DNA from: Methanobrevibacter sp.
GTDB taxonomy: Archaea; Methanobacteriota; Methanobacteria; Methanobacteriales; Methanobacteriaceae
NCBI RefSeq assembly: GCF_017468685.1
Contig: NZ_JAFUHT010000084.1
Location: 1 to 40,251 of the forward strand
DNA length: 40,251 bases
Direction: 5' to 3'
A program made the translations under genes and the position numbers. The notes under the pieces are model-generated. The model was not told the origin of the DNA. It saw only the letters and a list, made by a program, of their open reading frames with translations, and ran no database searches. The first letter of the stretch is position 1. Each line of letters begins with the position of its first letter. Below are positions 17,010 to 24,991 of this stretch, one piece after another.

Positions 17010-18518
17010 TTGAAAATAAAAGATACAAAAAGTTTATGTCCGGAATGTGGTAAACCTCTTGATGCAGAAGTTTACGACGAAGACGGCAAAATCTTAATTA
17101 AAAAAACATGTGATGAACATGGGGAATTTGTAAATACATATTGGAGTGATGATAAACTATATGATAAAATGGAAAATTTCATTCCAACAGTAACAAAAGT
17201 CGAAAATCCTTGTGTGGAAGGTGAAGCGGCTTGTCCAAGCAATTGCGGATTATGTTCTAAACATGAAACCTCCACAGTTTTAGGTTTGATTGATGTAACC
17301 AACAGATGCAACTTAAGATGTCCAATTTGTTTTGCTAATGCGGCAGTTGCAGGATACAAATATGAACCTACACAGGATGAAATCAGACAAATGCTTAGGA
17401 ATTTAAGAAACCTTAAACCTCATCCATGTCCAGCAATCCAATATGCCGGTGGAGAACCGACAGTTAGAAAAGACATTGTTGAACTTGTTAAAATGGCAAA
17501 AGAAGAAGGTTTTACTCATGTTCAAATTGCAACCAATGGTATAAGATTGGCTAAAAGGGAAAATCTTGCAAAAGAATTGAAAGAAGCTGGATTGAATACA
17601 GTTTACCTTGCATTTGATGGTGTAACTCCAGAACCATACATTAACAATAGAGGTAGAGATTTACTTCCAGATAAAATTCAGGCTATAGAAAACTGTAGAA
17701 AAGTCGGACTGGGAGTTGTACTTGTACCGACTTTAGTTAAAGGAATAAATGATCATCAAATTGGAGATATCATCAAATTCGCATTTGACCACAATGAAAA
17801 CATTTATGGAGTAAACTTCCAGCCTGTTTCATTTGCAGGAAGAACACCTTCAGACCATGTGGAAGAACAAAGGATAACTATTCCTGACTTCGTAAAGGCT
17901 ATTGAGGAAGTTACTGACGGTCAGGTTCCAGTGGATGCATTCTATCCACCTTCATTTGTTGAACCAATTGCGGAGTTCATTTCATTGCTTGATGGGGAAG
18001 ATTCAGCTAAAGTTACATTAAACTGTCATGAACATTGTGGAATTGCAACTTATGTCTTCAGAGACAGAACTGAAGGTCCTGGCAAGGATAAACTAATTCC
18101 AATTACAGACTTTATTGATGTTGAGGATTTGGCTAATAAATTAAAAGAATATAATGAAAAACTTAAATCAGGTAAGTTCGGTTCACGTAAAAGGGTTTTA
18201 GCAGGTTTAACCGGTAATCTTCCAAAGATGGTTCACACTAGCAGAACTCCTGAAAATCTTGATATTACAAAGATTTTATTAAACGTTTTTGCAAAAGGTT
18301 CTTACGATGCATTAGGAGATTTCTCAAAAGATTCAATGCTCATTTCATGCATGCACTTCATGGATCCATTCAACTTTGATGAAGACAGAGTTAAAAAATG
18401 TGTTATTCATTATGCAACTCCTGATGGAAGAATCATTCCGTTCTGTACCATGAATTCAATGTATCGTGAAAGTGTAGAGCAAAAATTCGCTCAACCTTTA
18501 AAACAAAAAAGTGAATAA
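17010..18518 (+). CDS. tes: Radical SAM tetraether lipid synthase-like protein (Tes/GDGT-MAS family)
   Basis: A 502-residue radical SAM enzyme of the MJ0619 family. Members join two archaeol chains through a C-C bond to give tetraether (GDGT) lipids; the family was earlier linked to methylation in methanopterin synthesis. An N-terminal Cys-rich region (CPECGKPL, CDEHGEF, CPSNCGLCSKH) is followed by the radical SAM motif CNLRCPIC (C-x3-C-x2-C, near residue 105). The SAM-binding YAGGEPTVRKDI comes next, and further Cys (CHEHCG, CMHF, CVIHY, CTMN) may bind extra clusters. TTG 17010 is the chosen start, three bases after GGTGAT. Chorismate mutase in this window uses the same 16-base start context. 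Divergence from carS supports a lipid role. Confidence 0.85.
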   Translation: MKIKDTKSLCPECGKPLDAEVYDEDGKILIKKTCDEHGEFVNTYWSDDKLYDKMENFIPTVTKVENPCVEGEAACPSNCGLCSKHETSTVLGLIDVTNRCNLRCPICFANAAVAGYKYEPTQDEIRQMLRNLRNLKPHPCPAIQYAGGEPTVRKDIVELVKMAKEEGFTHVQIATNGIRLAKRENLAKELKEAGLNTVYLAFDGVTPEPYINNRGRDLLPDKIQAIENCRKVGLGVVLVPTLVKGINDHQIGDIIKFAFDHNENIYGVNFQPVSFAGRTPSDHVEEQRITIPDFVKAIEEVTDGQVPVDAFYPPSFVEPIAEFISLLDGEDSAKVTLNCHEHCGIATYVFRDRTEGPGKDKLIPITDFIDVEDLANKLKEYNEKLKSGKFGSRKRVLAGLTGNLPKMVHTSRTPENLDITKILLNVFAKGSYDALGDFSKDSMLISCMHFMDPFNFDEDRVKKCVIHYATPDGRIIPFCTMNSMYRESVEQKFAQPLKQKSE

Positions 18519-18553
18519 TTAAAATTTAGAAAAATCACCTAATAACTTATTTT

Positions 18554-18575
18554 GTATTTGGGGCCTCCCAAATAC
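18554..18575 (+). terminator. Hairpin terminator after the tes-like gene
   Basis: A perfect 9-bp stem GTATTTGGG / CCCAAATAC with loop GCCT, followed by TTCG and seven Ts. It lies between the radical SAM gene and the homoaconitase-type gene. Confidence 0.8.
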
Positions 18576-18614
18576 TTCGTTTTTTTATTAATCAATTTTT
18601 TTATAGTGATATTT

Positions 18615-19100
18615 ATGGAAATTATTAAAGGAAAAACATGGACTTTCGGGGAAAATATCGATACGGATGTAATCATTCCTGGAAGATATCTAAGAACATT
18701 CAATCCTCAGGATTTGGCGGACCATGTCTTGGAGGGGGAACGTCCGGATTTCACTGAAAACGTTCAATCAGGAGATATTATTGTCGCTGATGAGAACTTC
18801 GGTTGTGGATCATCCCGTGAACAGGCACCGGTAGCTATCAAAACAGCAGGGGTAAGTGCAATTGTTGCAAAATCATTTGCAAGAATTTTTTACAGAAATG
18901 CGATTAATATTGGACTTCCGGTTATCGTTTCAGATATTGGGGCTAATGATGGAGACATTATCAGTATTGATTTGTCAAAAGGAACTTTAGTTAATGAAAC
19001 CACTGGCGAGTCAAAGACATTTGAACCCTTTAAAGAGTTCATGTTGTCTATTTTAGAGGATGGTGGATTAGTCAACCATTATTTAAATGATTCTGATTAG
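18615..19100 (+). CDS. hacB: Homoaconitase / 3-isopropylmalate dehydratase small subunit (YLRT type)
   Basis: A 161-residue small subunit of an aconitase-family hydro-lyase. It swivels onto a large iron-sulfur subunit that is not in this window. It has [18 protein letters not shown] at the N-terminus and [15 protein letters not shown] in the middle. The substrate loop at residues 25-28 reads YLRT. In M. jannaschii this version marks the homoaconitase subunit of the 2-oxosuberate pathway (coenzyme B), while isopropylmalate isomerase carries YLVY/YLVM-type loops. I therefore prefer HacB over LeuD; a dual role is possible. ATG 18615 has GTGAT four bases upstream; the frame is open further upstream but that part has no homology I recognise and overlaps the terminator. 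Confidence 0.85.
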   Translation: MEIIKGKTWTFGENIDTDVIIPGRYLRTFNPQDLADHVLEGERPDFTENVQSGDIIVADENFGCGSSREQAPVAIKTAGVSAIVAKSFARIFYRNAINIGLPVIVSDIGANDGDIISIDLSKGTLVNETTGESKTFEPFKEFMLSILEDGGLVNHYLNDSD

Positions 19101-19112
19101 GGAGGTGTGAAA

Positions 19113-19733
19113 ATGGATTGTCCAATTTGTGGTTCAGATGACATTGAAATTTTAAATTCAAAACAAAAAACAACAAAGAAAAAATTAACTGAGGAATATT
19201 TGCTTAAATGTGAAGATTGCGGTCATGTTTTCAAGGATATTATTTCATTAAAAAAACCTAGACCTTACAGACTAATCATTTCCGAGCAGGATAAATCTCA
19301 TAAAACTACAATTGATTTATCTCCAAGCGATGAACTTAGAATTGGTGATAATTTATTAACCGAATTTGGTCAGGTTGAAGTTTCAGGTATTGAAGTAGCA
19401 GATAAAAGGGTAAACGAATCAAAATTGGAAGATGTTAAAACTATTTGGGCAGCTTCTGTTGAAATTCCTGCACGTATTGGGTTTTCAGTGGATTTGCATG
19501 GTGAAGTTGACTCCTATAAGCTTGACCTTGAAAGAGATTTTGAAATAGCACCTGGAGATGTTGTTAAAATTGACAAACACATAGTTAAAGTGCATGTTAT
19601 TAAAACTCAGGAAAGAAAACTGACTTCTGGTTTTGCAAAAGCGAATGTAATTAAAAGGGTTTATTCAAAACCGGTTAAATTCAATAATTATGATTATGAT
19701 TTAACAAAAAATATTTTCAAAAAAACAGAATAA
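19113..19733 (+). CDS. HVO_0476-family archaeal zinc-finger protein
   Basis: A 206-residue protein of the uncharacterised archaeal zinc-finger group (COG1326, as I recall). The N-terminal zinc ribbon has CPICGSDDIEI and, about 30 residues later, CEDCGHVF. The rest is a beta-rich domain with Lys/Glu-rich strands that might bind nucleic acid; function is unknown. ATG 19113 follows GGAGGTG (19101-19107) by five bases; the GTG at 19107 is part of that site. It begins 12 bases after hacB and ends nine bases before the tRNA methylthiotransferase gene, so the three may form one operon. Confidence 0.8.
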   Translation: MDCPICGSDDIEILNSKQKTTKKKLTEEYLLKCEDCGHVFKDIISLKKPRPYRLIISEQDKSHKTTIDLSPSDELRIGDNLLTEFGQVEVSGIEVADKRVNESKLEDVKTIWAASVEIPARIGFSVDLHGEVDSYKLDLERDFEIAPGDVVKIDKHIVKVHVIKTQERKLTSGFAKANVIKRVYSKPVKFNNYDYDLTKNIFKKTE

Positions 19734-19742
19734 TGGGATAAA

Positions 19743-21017
19743 ATGAAAGTTTTTATAGAATCTTACGGTTGTACTTTTAATCAGGCTGACGGACAAATCA
19801 TTGCAGGAAATCTGCAGGAAAATGATATTGATATTGTTGACAGTATTGAGGAAGCAGATGTTGTTATTGTGAATACATGTTATGTTAAGTTGCCTACTGA
19901 AGATAAGATGACCTATAGGATTCAGAAACTTCAAAAGGAACATCCTGATAAGAAAATCATTGTTGGCGGATGTATGGTTGAAATTGATCCTGAAAAATTG
20001 GATAAGATTGGTCCGAACATTTCTTGGATTGGTCCGCATCAATTAAACAAATCTGCTGATGTCGTTAATTCCACTTATTGTGGAGATATTGTTCGTGAAA
20101 CAGGTTTTTCTAAAGAATCTAAAGTTAATGTTCCAAAAGTGATGGATGATAGTTTAATTCATATCATTCAAATTTGTGAAGGTTGTCTTGGAGCATGTAC
20201 ATTTTGCTGTACTCGTTTTGCTCGTGGACCTTTAAACAGTTATCCAATTGCCGATATTGTTGCTGAAGCGCAAAGAGCTATTGATAATGGGGCATGTGAG
20301 ATACAGTTAACTGCTCAGGATACTGCAGCATTTGGTCGGGATAGTGGTGAAAAACTATCTGATTTAATTAAAGAAGTGGCTAATTTAAAAGGAGATTTTA
20401 AAGTTCGTGTTGGAATGATGCATCCTAAAAATATTTTAAATGATGTTGGAGAAATAATCGATGCGATGAAACATCCGAAGGTATATGATTTTATACATTT
20501 GCCGGTGCAAAGTGGAAGTGATAAGGTACTCTCTGAAATGAGAAGAGGTCATAATATCTCCCAATATAAGGATATTGTCTCAAAATTCAAAAATGAAATT
20601 CCGGGCATTGCACTTGCAGTCGACATTATTGTAGGTTATCCGACAGAAAGTGACGATGATTTTGATGAAACTGTAAAATTGCTTGAAGAAATCAAACCAA
20701 GTCTGATACATTTGTCAAAATACCAACATAGGAAAGGAGCAATTTCATCATCACTTGAAGAGATTCCTCGTGATGTAATGAAGAAAAGATCAAAATTTTT
20801 ATCTCAAATCAAATCACAGATAACTGAAGATGAAAACAAGGAATTAATTGATTCTATCCAAAATGTGCTTGTTGTAGAAAAAGGTTCAAAAGGTGGATTT
20901 ATAGCTAAAACAAATTCATATATTCCAGTGATTGTTGATGATGCTCAATTAGGAACTTTTGTTGATGTAAAAATCACTGAAGCCACCTCAACTTATCTTA
21001 AAAGCGAATTATTGTAG
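19743..21017 (+). CDS. mtaB: tRNA t6A37 methylthiotransferase (e-MtaB type)
   Basis: A 424-residue radical SAM enzyme that adds a methylthio group to threonylcarbamoyladenosine at position 37 of tRNAs that read A-starting codons. The N-terminal UPF0004 domain carries the three cluster Cys (YGCTFNQAD, VNTCYVK, VGGCM). The radical SAM motif CLGACTFC lies near residue 148, followed by RGPLNSYP and IHLPVQSGSDKVL. The C-terminal 60 residues match a TRAM RNA-binding domain (NVLVVEKGSKGGFIAKTNSYIPVIV). The archaeal form is about 420 residues, as here. The ATG follows the zinc-finger gene closely. Confidence 0.92.
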   Translation: MKVFIESYGCTFNQADGQIIAGNLQENDIDIVDSIEEADVVIVNTCYVKLPTEDKMTYRIQKLQKEHPDKKIIVGGCMVEIDPEKLDKIGPNISWIGPHQLNKSADVVNSTYCGDIVRETGFSKESKVNVPKVMDDSLIHIIQICEGCLGACTFCCTRFARGPLNSYPIADIVAEAQRAIDNGACEIQLTAQDTAAFGRDSGEKLSDLIKEVANLKGDFKVRVGMMHPKNILNDVGEIIDAMKHPKVYDFIHLPVQSGSDKVLSEMRRGHNISQYKDIVSKFKNEIPGIALAVDIIVGYPTESDDDFDETVKLLEEIKPSLIHLSKYQHRKGAISSSLEEIPRDVMKKRSKFLSQIKSQITEDENKELIDSIQNVLVVEKGSKGGFIAKTNSYIPVIVDDAQLGTFVDVKITEATSTYLKSELL

Positions 21018-21058
21018 GAAAAATTTTTAATTTTTCTAAGTATTCTTATTTTTATTTT

Positions 21059-21077
21059 AAGGTTAATTTTTAACCTT
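21059..21077 (+). terminator. Hairpin terminator after mtaB
   Basis: Stem AAGGTTA / TAACCTT with a 5-base loop, followed by TAAATTTTTATAA. A second A/T-only hairpin (GAAAAAT / ATTTTTC) lies closer to the stop codon. Confidence 0.55.
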
Positions 21078-21179
21078 TAAATTTTTATAATATCTATATT
21101 TTTTTTCAATATTCAAAAGTATATTCTAATAGTTCATATGGTATAATATGAGCGATTAATATTGAGTTTTACCGATACC

Positions 21180-21187
21180 TTTATATA
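21180..21187 (+). promoter_or_regulatory. TATA box of the histone gene
   Basis: A clear TTTATATA with a purine/cytosine-rich upstream element (CCGATACC), about 43 bases before the ATG. Transcription would start near 21210, just before the GGAGGTG ribosome binding site. Confidence 0.65.
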
Positions 21188-21222
21188 CTATTGGGTACTA
21201 TCTTTTAATTGGAGGTGTAATT

Positions 21223-21423
21223 ATGAGTGAATTACCAATCGCACCAGTCGGTCGTATCTTAAAAAATGCTGGCGCACAAAGAATTAGTGATGATGCAAAA
21301 ATTGCATTAGCTGAAGCATTAGAAGAAAAAGGTGACGAAATCGCACAAAAAGCTGTAAATTTCGCACGCCACGCTGGTAGAAAAACTGTAAAAGCTGAAG
21401 ATATCAAATTAGCAATCAAATAG
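21223..21423 (+). CDS. Archaeal histone (HMf family)
   Basis: A 66-residue histone-fold protein that wraps DNA as dimers or longer stacks. The sequence follows the HMf pattern: [20 protein letters not shown], then a central helix, then [20 protein letters not shown]. Conserved are the Arg of PVGRI, the helix-capping RIS, and the RKT loop-2 residues that contact DNA. There are no N- or C-terminal tails. A strong ribosome binding site GGAGGTG (21211-21217) and a good TATA box suggest high expression. Confidence 0.96.
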   Translation: MSELPIAPVGRILKNAGAQRISDDAKIALAEALEEKGDEIAQKAVNFARHAGRKTVKAEDIKLAIK

Positions 21424-21471
21424 ATTTGTTAGTTGTTTATTTTCAAAAAAAGCTTTATATAATAAAATCTA

Positions 21472-21491
21472 TTGGCCATTTTCTTGGTCAA
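21472..21491 (+). terminator. Hairpin terminator after the histone gene
   Basis: Stem TTGGCCA / TGGTCAA (one G-T pair) with a 6-base loop, followed by a run of eight Ts. Confidence 0.65.
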
Positions 21492-21553
21492 TTTTTTTTA
21501 TTTTATTCAAATTTATTTTTTTTCACTTCTTGTTCTATCACAACTGAGAAAAC

Positions 21554-21561
21554 TTTATATA
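21554..21561 (+). promoter_or_regulatory. TATA box of the tRNA pair
   Basis: TTTATATA lies about 32-39 bases before the first tRNA, the usual distance for an archaeal tRNA promoter. Confidence 0.6.
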
Positions 21562-21592
21562 TTAGTTTAACCTAACTATATTATGTTGTATA

Positions 21593-21664
21593 GGACCGGT
21601 GGTCTAGGGGTATGATTCCTCTTTGACGTGGAGGAGATCACGAGTTCGAATCTCGTTCGGTCCA
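21593..21664 (+). tRNA. tRNA-Val (GAC anticodon)
   Basis: A 72-base cloverleaf. The acceptor stem GGACCGG pairs with TCGGTCC, with discriminator A. The anticodon stem-loop CCTCT-TTGACGT-GGAGG gives anticodon GAC (Val). The T-arm holds GTTCGAATC. No CCA is encoded. It is followed three bases later by tRNA-Phe, so one transcript probably carries both. Confidence 0.95.
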
Positions 21665-21667
21665 TAT

Positions 21668-21740
<73 letters not shown>

Positions 21741-21832
21741 TTCTATTTTACTAATTTTGTTTTATTTTAGCAATTATTTTAAAATCAGTTTTTTTTTAAA
21801 AAATTAATTTTGGTGATGGGTTTTTTTTTAAT

Positions 21833-22564
21833 TCAGTCCTTTTTGGTTAGTGTTATTGGTTTGGGTTTTACTTGAGTGTTTTCTCTTAAATCCTTGTATC
21901 TTTTGACGATTTCATAACCTTTGTTACTGCCAATTAAATCAGCTCCTCCGGTTAATATTTGATTTGCAAATTTATACTCGTCAATTCCGCCGTAAATTTC
22001 GATTTTTATTTTTGGAGCATATTTTTGTATAAGATTGATGTCATTCACATTTTCAAAGATATGATTAGGTGAAACAAATCCAGTTGAATTTTTTATGAAA
22101 TCTGCTCCAGATTTTTCAGCCGCTTTAGCAGCATTAGCTTTTTCATAGTCTTCAAGTGCTTTACTTTCAATAACTACTTTTAATATCTTATCTCCCATAA
22201 TCTCTTTAATTTGTGAAATCTCATTTTCGATTAGGTCATATTTTTCATCTTTAAGATGACTTAAATTTATAACCATTTCTATTTCATCTACACCTTTTTT
22301 AAGCAGTTCCTGGGTTTCTGCAATTTTACTTTCGGTGTCTTCAAAACCTAATGGAAATCCTACAACACTTCCAACTTTAATGTCACTGTCTGCTAATACT
22401 TCTTTTGCTAACGGTACATATGTTGGTGAAATAACTACTGAATTAAAGTTTAATTCCTTTGCTTTTTCGAGAAATTCCTTCATTTCACTTTCAGTAATCA
22501 TATTGTTCAAATTAGTGTAGTTAATTAAACTTGCTAATTGTTTTGAATTTTTTATATTATACAT
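21833..22564 (-). CDS. deoC: Deoxyribose-phosphate aldolase-like protein (DeoC family) with altered active site
   Basis: A 243-residue TIM-barrel protein of the DeoC/FbaB aldolase class. DeoC joins acetaldehyde and glyceraldehyde 3-phosphate through a lysine Schiff base. Recognisable family stretches are VVGFPLGFEDTESKIAET, VDEIEMVINLS, LKVVIESK and DFIKNSTGF, whose Lys158 is the expected Schiff-base residue. Several other positions differ from the canonical enzyme: the helper Lys (E. coli K201, usually K-P-A-G-G) is Glu189 in EIYGG, the Asp of EIDMVI (D102) is Glu96, the DHT-type N-terminal motif reads NYT, and the SVCV Cys is lost. It may be a DeoC with shifted chemistry. It faces the tRNA genes and is transcribed in the same direction as elp3. 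Confidence 0.75.
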   Translation of the reverse strand: MYNIKNSKQLASLINYTNLNNMITESEMKEFLEKAKELNFNSVVISPTYVPLAKEVLADSDIKVGSVVGFPLGFEDTESKIAETQELLKKGVDEIEMVINLSHLKDEKYDLIENEISQIKEIMGDKILKVVIESKALEDYEKANAAKAAEKSGADFIKNSTGFVSPNHIFENVNDINLIQKYAPKIKIEIYGGIDEYKFANQILTGGADLIGSNKGYEIVKRYKDLRENTQVKPKPITLTKKD

Positions 22565-22618
22565 AATAACACTCTCTCAATTAGTTAGTATATATACGAA
22601 CATATTATTTAAATATTT

Positions 22619-24283
22619 TCATAATAATGTTTTCATCATATAAGGACCAATCTTTTCATAACCAAATTTACGATAGTAATTTCGAGATCCGATTCCACTG
22701 ATGATTGCCATTTGATCTTTTCCATTTTCAATAGCAATATTTTCAGCTTCTTTAAGTAATCTCTCACCAAATCCGGTATGTTGGCCAATTTTAGGATTTT
22801 TACCACCTATTTTAATCATATTTCCATAAACGTGTAATTCACGAACAAGTGCGGTGGTGTCGGTGATTTCTTTTCGGAAATGATTTTTTGAAGGTAAACG
22901 TAATCTTAAAAATCCTGCTATACTTTCTTCATTAACATCTTCAATTGATAGGAAAAATTCATCCCCTTCACATGCTTTATAGCTTTCTCTAAATAGTTCA
23001 AAATCATCTAAATTATATTCTCTAGATGTTTTTTTATGGCCTATTTCACGGCAACGTATGCATTGGCAATTGATGTGTTCTTTTTCTAAATTATTGTAAA
23101 CAAGTTCTCCAAGGTTGGATTTCTTAACGCCGGCTTCAATAAGGGTTGATGGAATATCTCTTTGAATTCTCATAGTCCTTACCCATTTTGGCAGGATAGC
23201 TTTAACTTTTGTAATTAACTCAATGGCTTCCTCATCATTATATGGTTCATATTTTCTTTCTTTCCATAAATCATATAATTCGCTTCCCTTGGTAACAAGA
23301 CATGGGTAAATCTTAAGCATGTCTGGTTTGAAATTGTCGTCACTAAACAATTGCTTAAACATTTTCAAGTCCTGCTTTTGATTTGAAAATAATCCTGGCA
23401 TCATGTGCATGGCCACTTTGACTGCAGAATCTCTTAAAAGCTGATTTGCTTCGATAACGTCTGCAATACTATGTCCACGTTTGATTTTTTGGTATAATTC
23501 ATCAGATAATGTTTGAACACCTAATTCAACTCTTGTTACTCCAAAATCAAGCATTCGATTAATATGTTCTTTTTTACAGTAATCGGGGCGTGTCTCAAAT
23601 GTCATTCCAACACATCTTACTTTGGAGTTTTCATTAACTCTTTGAGCTTCGTCAATTAAAACATAATCATTTGGAGGATATGTCTTTAAAATTCCATTTT
23701 CAAATGTTCTAATTTCATTGTAATCAAGGTTATATTCATAATTTGTAGGTTTATTTTCCATTATCAAACCAAAATCACACATTGCTTTTAAGCATTGTGA
23801 TACGAACCATTCCTGATAGCATAAATCTCTTGAAGGAAATGTTCCGCCCATTATTATCAATTCAACTTTATCAATTGGATGTCCAATTTTTTTCAATTGT
23901 TTTAAGCGATTAAAACATTGGACATATGGATGATATTCATACATTCTTCCTCTAAGCGCTGCAGGCTCTTCACCAGTATAACTTGGTGGTGCAATATCGC
24001 TTTCAGGACAATAAAAACATCTTCCATGAGGACATTTATGTGGATGGCACATTACAGCAACGATTGCTACTCCTGACATTGTTCTTGTTGGCTTTTTCTT
24101 TAAAATTCCTGAAACAATCTCTTTTTCTTCAGGCTTAGCAAATTCCAAAATATCTGCATTGCTCATGAATTTGGACAGTTTTAAATCACGACACAATTGT
24201 CTTTTTTCAACTTCCAATTCTTTTCTAGTTGTGATTTTACCATCAAGGATATCTTCAATAATAATTCGACATGCTTTTTCCAT
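22619..24283 (-). CDS. elp3: tRNA uridine-34 modification enzyme Elp3 (radical SAM / acetyltransferase)
   Basis: A 554-residue enzyme that makes the carboxymethyl group on wobble uridine of tRNA from acetyl-CoA and SAM. The radical SAM domain has the Elp3-type Cys set in [17 protein letters not shown] (near residue 90), GGTFPSRD, and [15 protein letters not shown] Cys-rich zinc/hinge region ([13 protein letters not shown]) follows. The last 170 residues form the GNAT domain, ending [15 protein letters not shown] and [12 protein letters not shown] 24283 was chosen because TGAGGATT lies about seven bases upstream; an in-frame ATG at 24298 is possible. Size is normal for archaeal Elp3. Confidence 0.94.
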   Translation of the reverse strand: MEKACRIIIEDILDGKITTRKELEVEKRQLCRDLKLSKFMSNADILEFAKPEEKEIVSGILKKKPTRTMSGVAIVAVMCHPHKCPHGRCFYCPESDIAPPSYTGEEPAALRGRMYEYHPYVQCFNRLKQLKKIGHPIDKVELIIMGGTFPSRDLCYQEWFVSQCLKAMCDFGLIMENKPTNYEYNLDYNEIRTFENGILKTYPPNDYVLIDEAQRVNENSKVRCVGMTFETRPDYCKKEHINRMLDFGVTRVELGVQTLSDELYQKIKRGHSIADVIEANQLLRDSAVKVAMHMMPGLFSNQKQDLKMFKQLFSDDNFKPDMLKIYPCLVTKGSELYDLWKERKYEPYNDEEAIELITKVKAILPKWVRTMRIQRDIPSTLIEAGVKKSNLGELVYNNLEKEHINCQCIRCREIGHKKTSREYNLDDFELFRESYKACEGDEFFLSIEDVNEESIAGFLRLRLPSKNHFRKEITDTTALVRELHVYGNMIKIGGKNPKIGQHTGFGERLLKEAENIAIENGKDQMAIISGIGSRNYYRKFGYEKIGPYMMKTLL

Positions 24284-24380
24284 TTTTTTAATCCTCATAA
24301 TTTAATGGTTAAATTTATATAATGGTTTTATTTAAATATTTAATGATTTATATATTATAATATAAATGAAAGGTGATATT

Positions 24381-24662
24381 ATGAAAATTAAAGAATTCAT
24401 AGGATCTACTGTTTTAGATAAAAATGCAAATGTAGTTGGTAAAGTTGAAAATGTTGATTTTAACACTGAAACTGGTAAAATTGAAACTATCAATTTAACT
24501 TTACAAAAAAATATCTTCTCAAAAGATGAACTTGAAATCTCCTTTGACGATATTGCTACCATTGGTGCATATGTTATTTTAAACAAAGAAATCGAAAAAG
24601 AAGAAGAAGTTGAAGAAGCTGATGAAGCTGAAACTGTCGAAGTTGAAATCGAAGACGAATAA
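24381..24662 (+). CDS. PRC-barrel domain protein
   Basis: A 93-residue protein. A single PRC-barrel fills the first 70 residues (KEFIGSTVLDKNANVVGKVE, then VDFNTETGKIETINL); the last 20 residues are a highly acidic Glu/Val tail. PRC-barrel proteins of this kind bind RNA or protein partners in archaea; the partner here is unknown. ATG 24381 is preceded by GGTGAT (24372-24377); the earlier ATG at 24366 lies before that site. An A/T-rich TATA candidate (ATTTATATATTATAATATAA) lies at 24345-24364. The DUF2098 gene follows 12 bases later, so the two form an operon. Confidence 0.85.
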   Translation: MKIKEFIGSTVLDKNANVVGKVENVDFNTETGKIETINLTLQKNIFSKDELEISFDDIATIGAYVILNKEIEKEEEVEEADEAETVEVEIEDE

Positions 24663-24674
24663 ATAGGTTTTAAA

Positions 24675-24980
24675 ATGGTTTTTGATGCAAGAGGATTAGA
24701 AATTACTCTTGATTCTCATGTCAGATATGTGGATACTGGAACAATGGGTAAAGTCATTGACTTAAAAACACAGGATGGCATAGAATGGGTACAACTTGAT
24801 AAAACCGAATTATGGTATCGTTCTAATTTAGTTGAATTGCTTGATGAAAAAGACATTAAAAAATCCACATATTATGATAAAGAGGATGATGGAGAAATTG
24901 ATGTCGAAGCAATGAAAGAAAAAGCAAATGCATTAGAAGACATGCAAATGGATTCTAGTGTAGCTGAAGGTGGAGGTTAA
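24675..24980 (+). CDS. DUF2098 family protein
   Basis: A 101-residue archaeal protein of unknown function. The family pattern VRYVDTGTMGKVIDL followed by WVQLDKTELWYRSNLVEL (residues 16-55) matches DUF2098 as I recall it. The remaining 45 residues are acidic and low-complexity, ending VAEGGG. It follows the PRC-barrel gene by 12 bases. A terminator hairpin overlaps its stop codon. Confidence 0.75.
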   Translation: MVFDARGLEITLDSHVRYVDTGTMGKVIDLKTQDGIEWVQLDKTELWYRSNLVELLDEKDIKKSTYYDKEDDGEIDVEAMKEKANALEDMQMDSSVAEGGG

Positions 24981-24990
24981 ATCCCACCTT
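24967..24990. terminator. Hairpin terminator between DUF2098 and hel308 (convergent)
   Basis: Stem AAGGTGG (24967-24973) / CCACCTT (24984-24990) with a 10-base loop containing the DUF2098 stop codon, followed by Ts on the + strand. It lies between convergent genes. Confidence 0.65.
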
Positions 24991-24991
24991 T

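Noticed and set aside
18552-18614. Upstream extension of the homoaconitase-type subunit
   Set aside because: It would begin inside the terminator hairpin. The extra residues are hydrophobic and unlike the family, and a proper ribosome binding site precedes 18615.
21562-21575. TTAGTTTAACCTAA, a second near-match to the DtxR-like palindrome, between the tRNA TATA box and tRNA-Val
   Set aside because: tRNA genes are not expected targets of a metalloregulator, and a match of this kind is plausible by chance in A+T-rich DNA.
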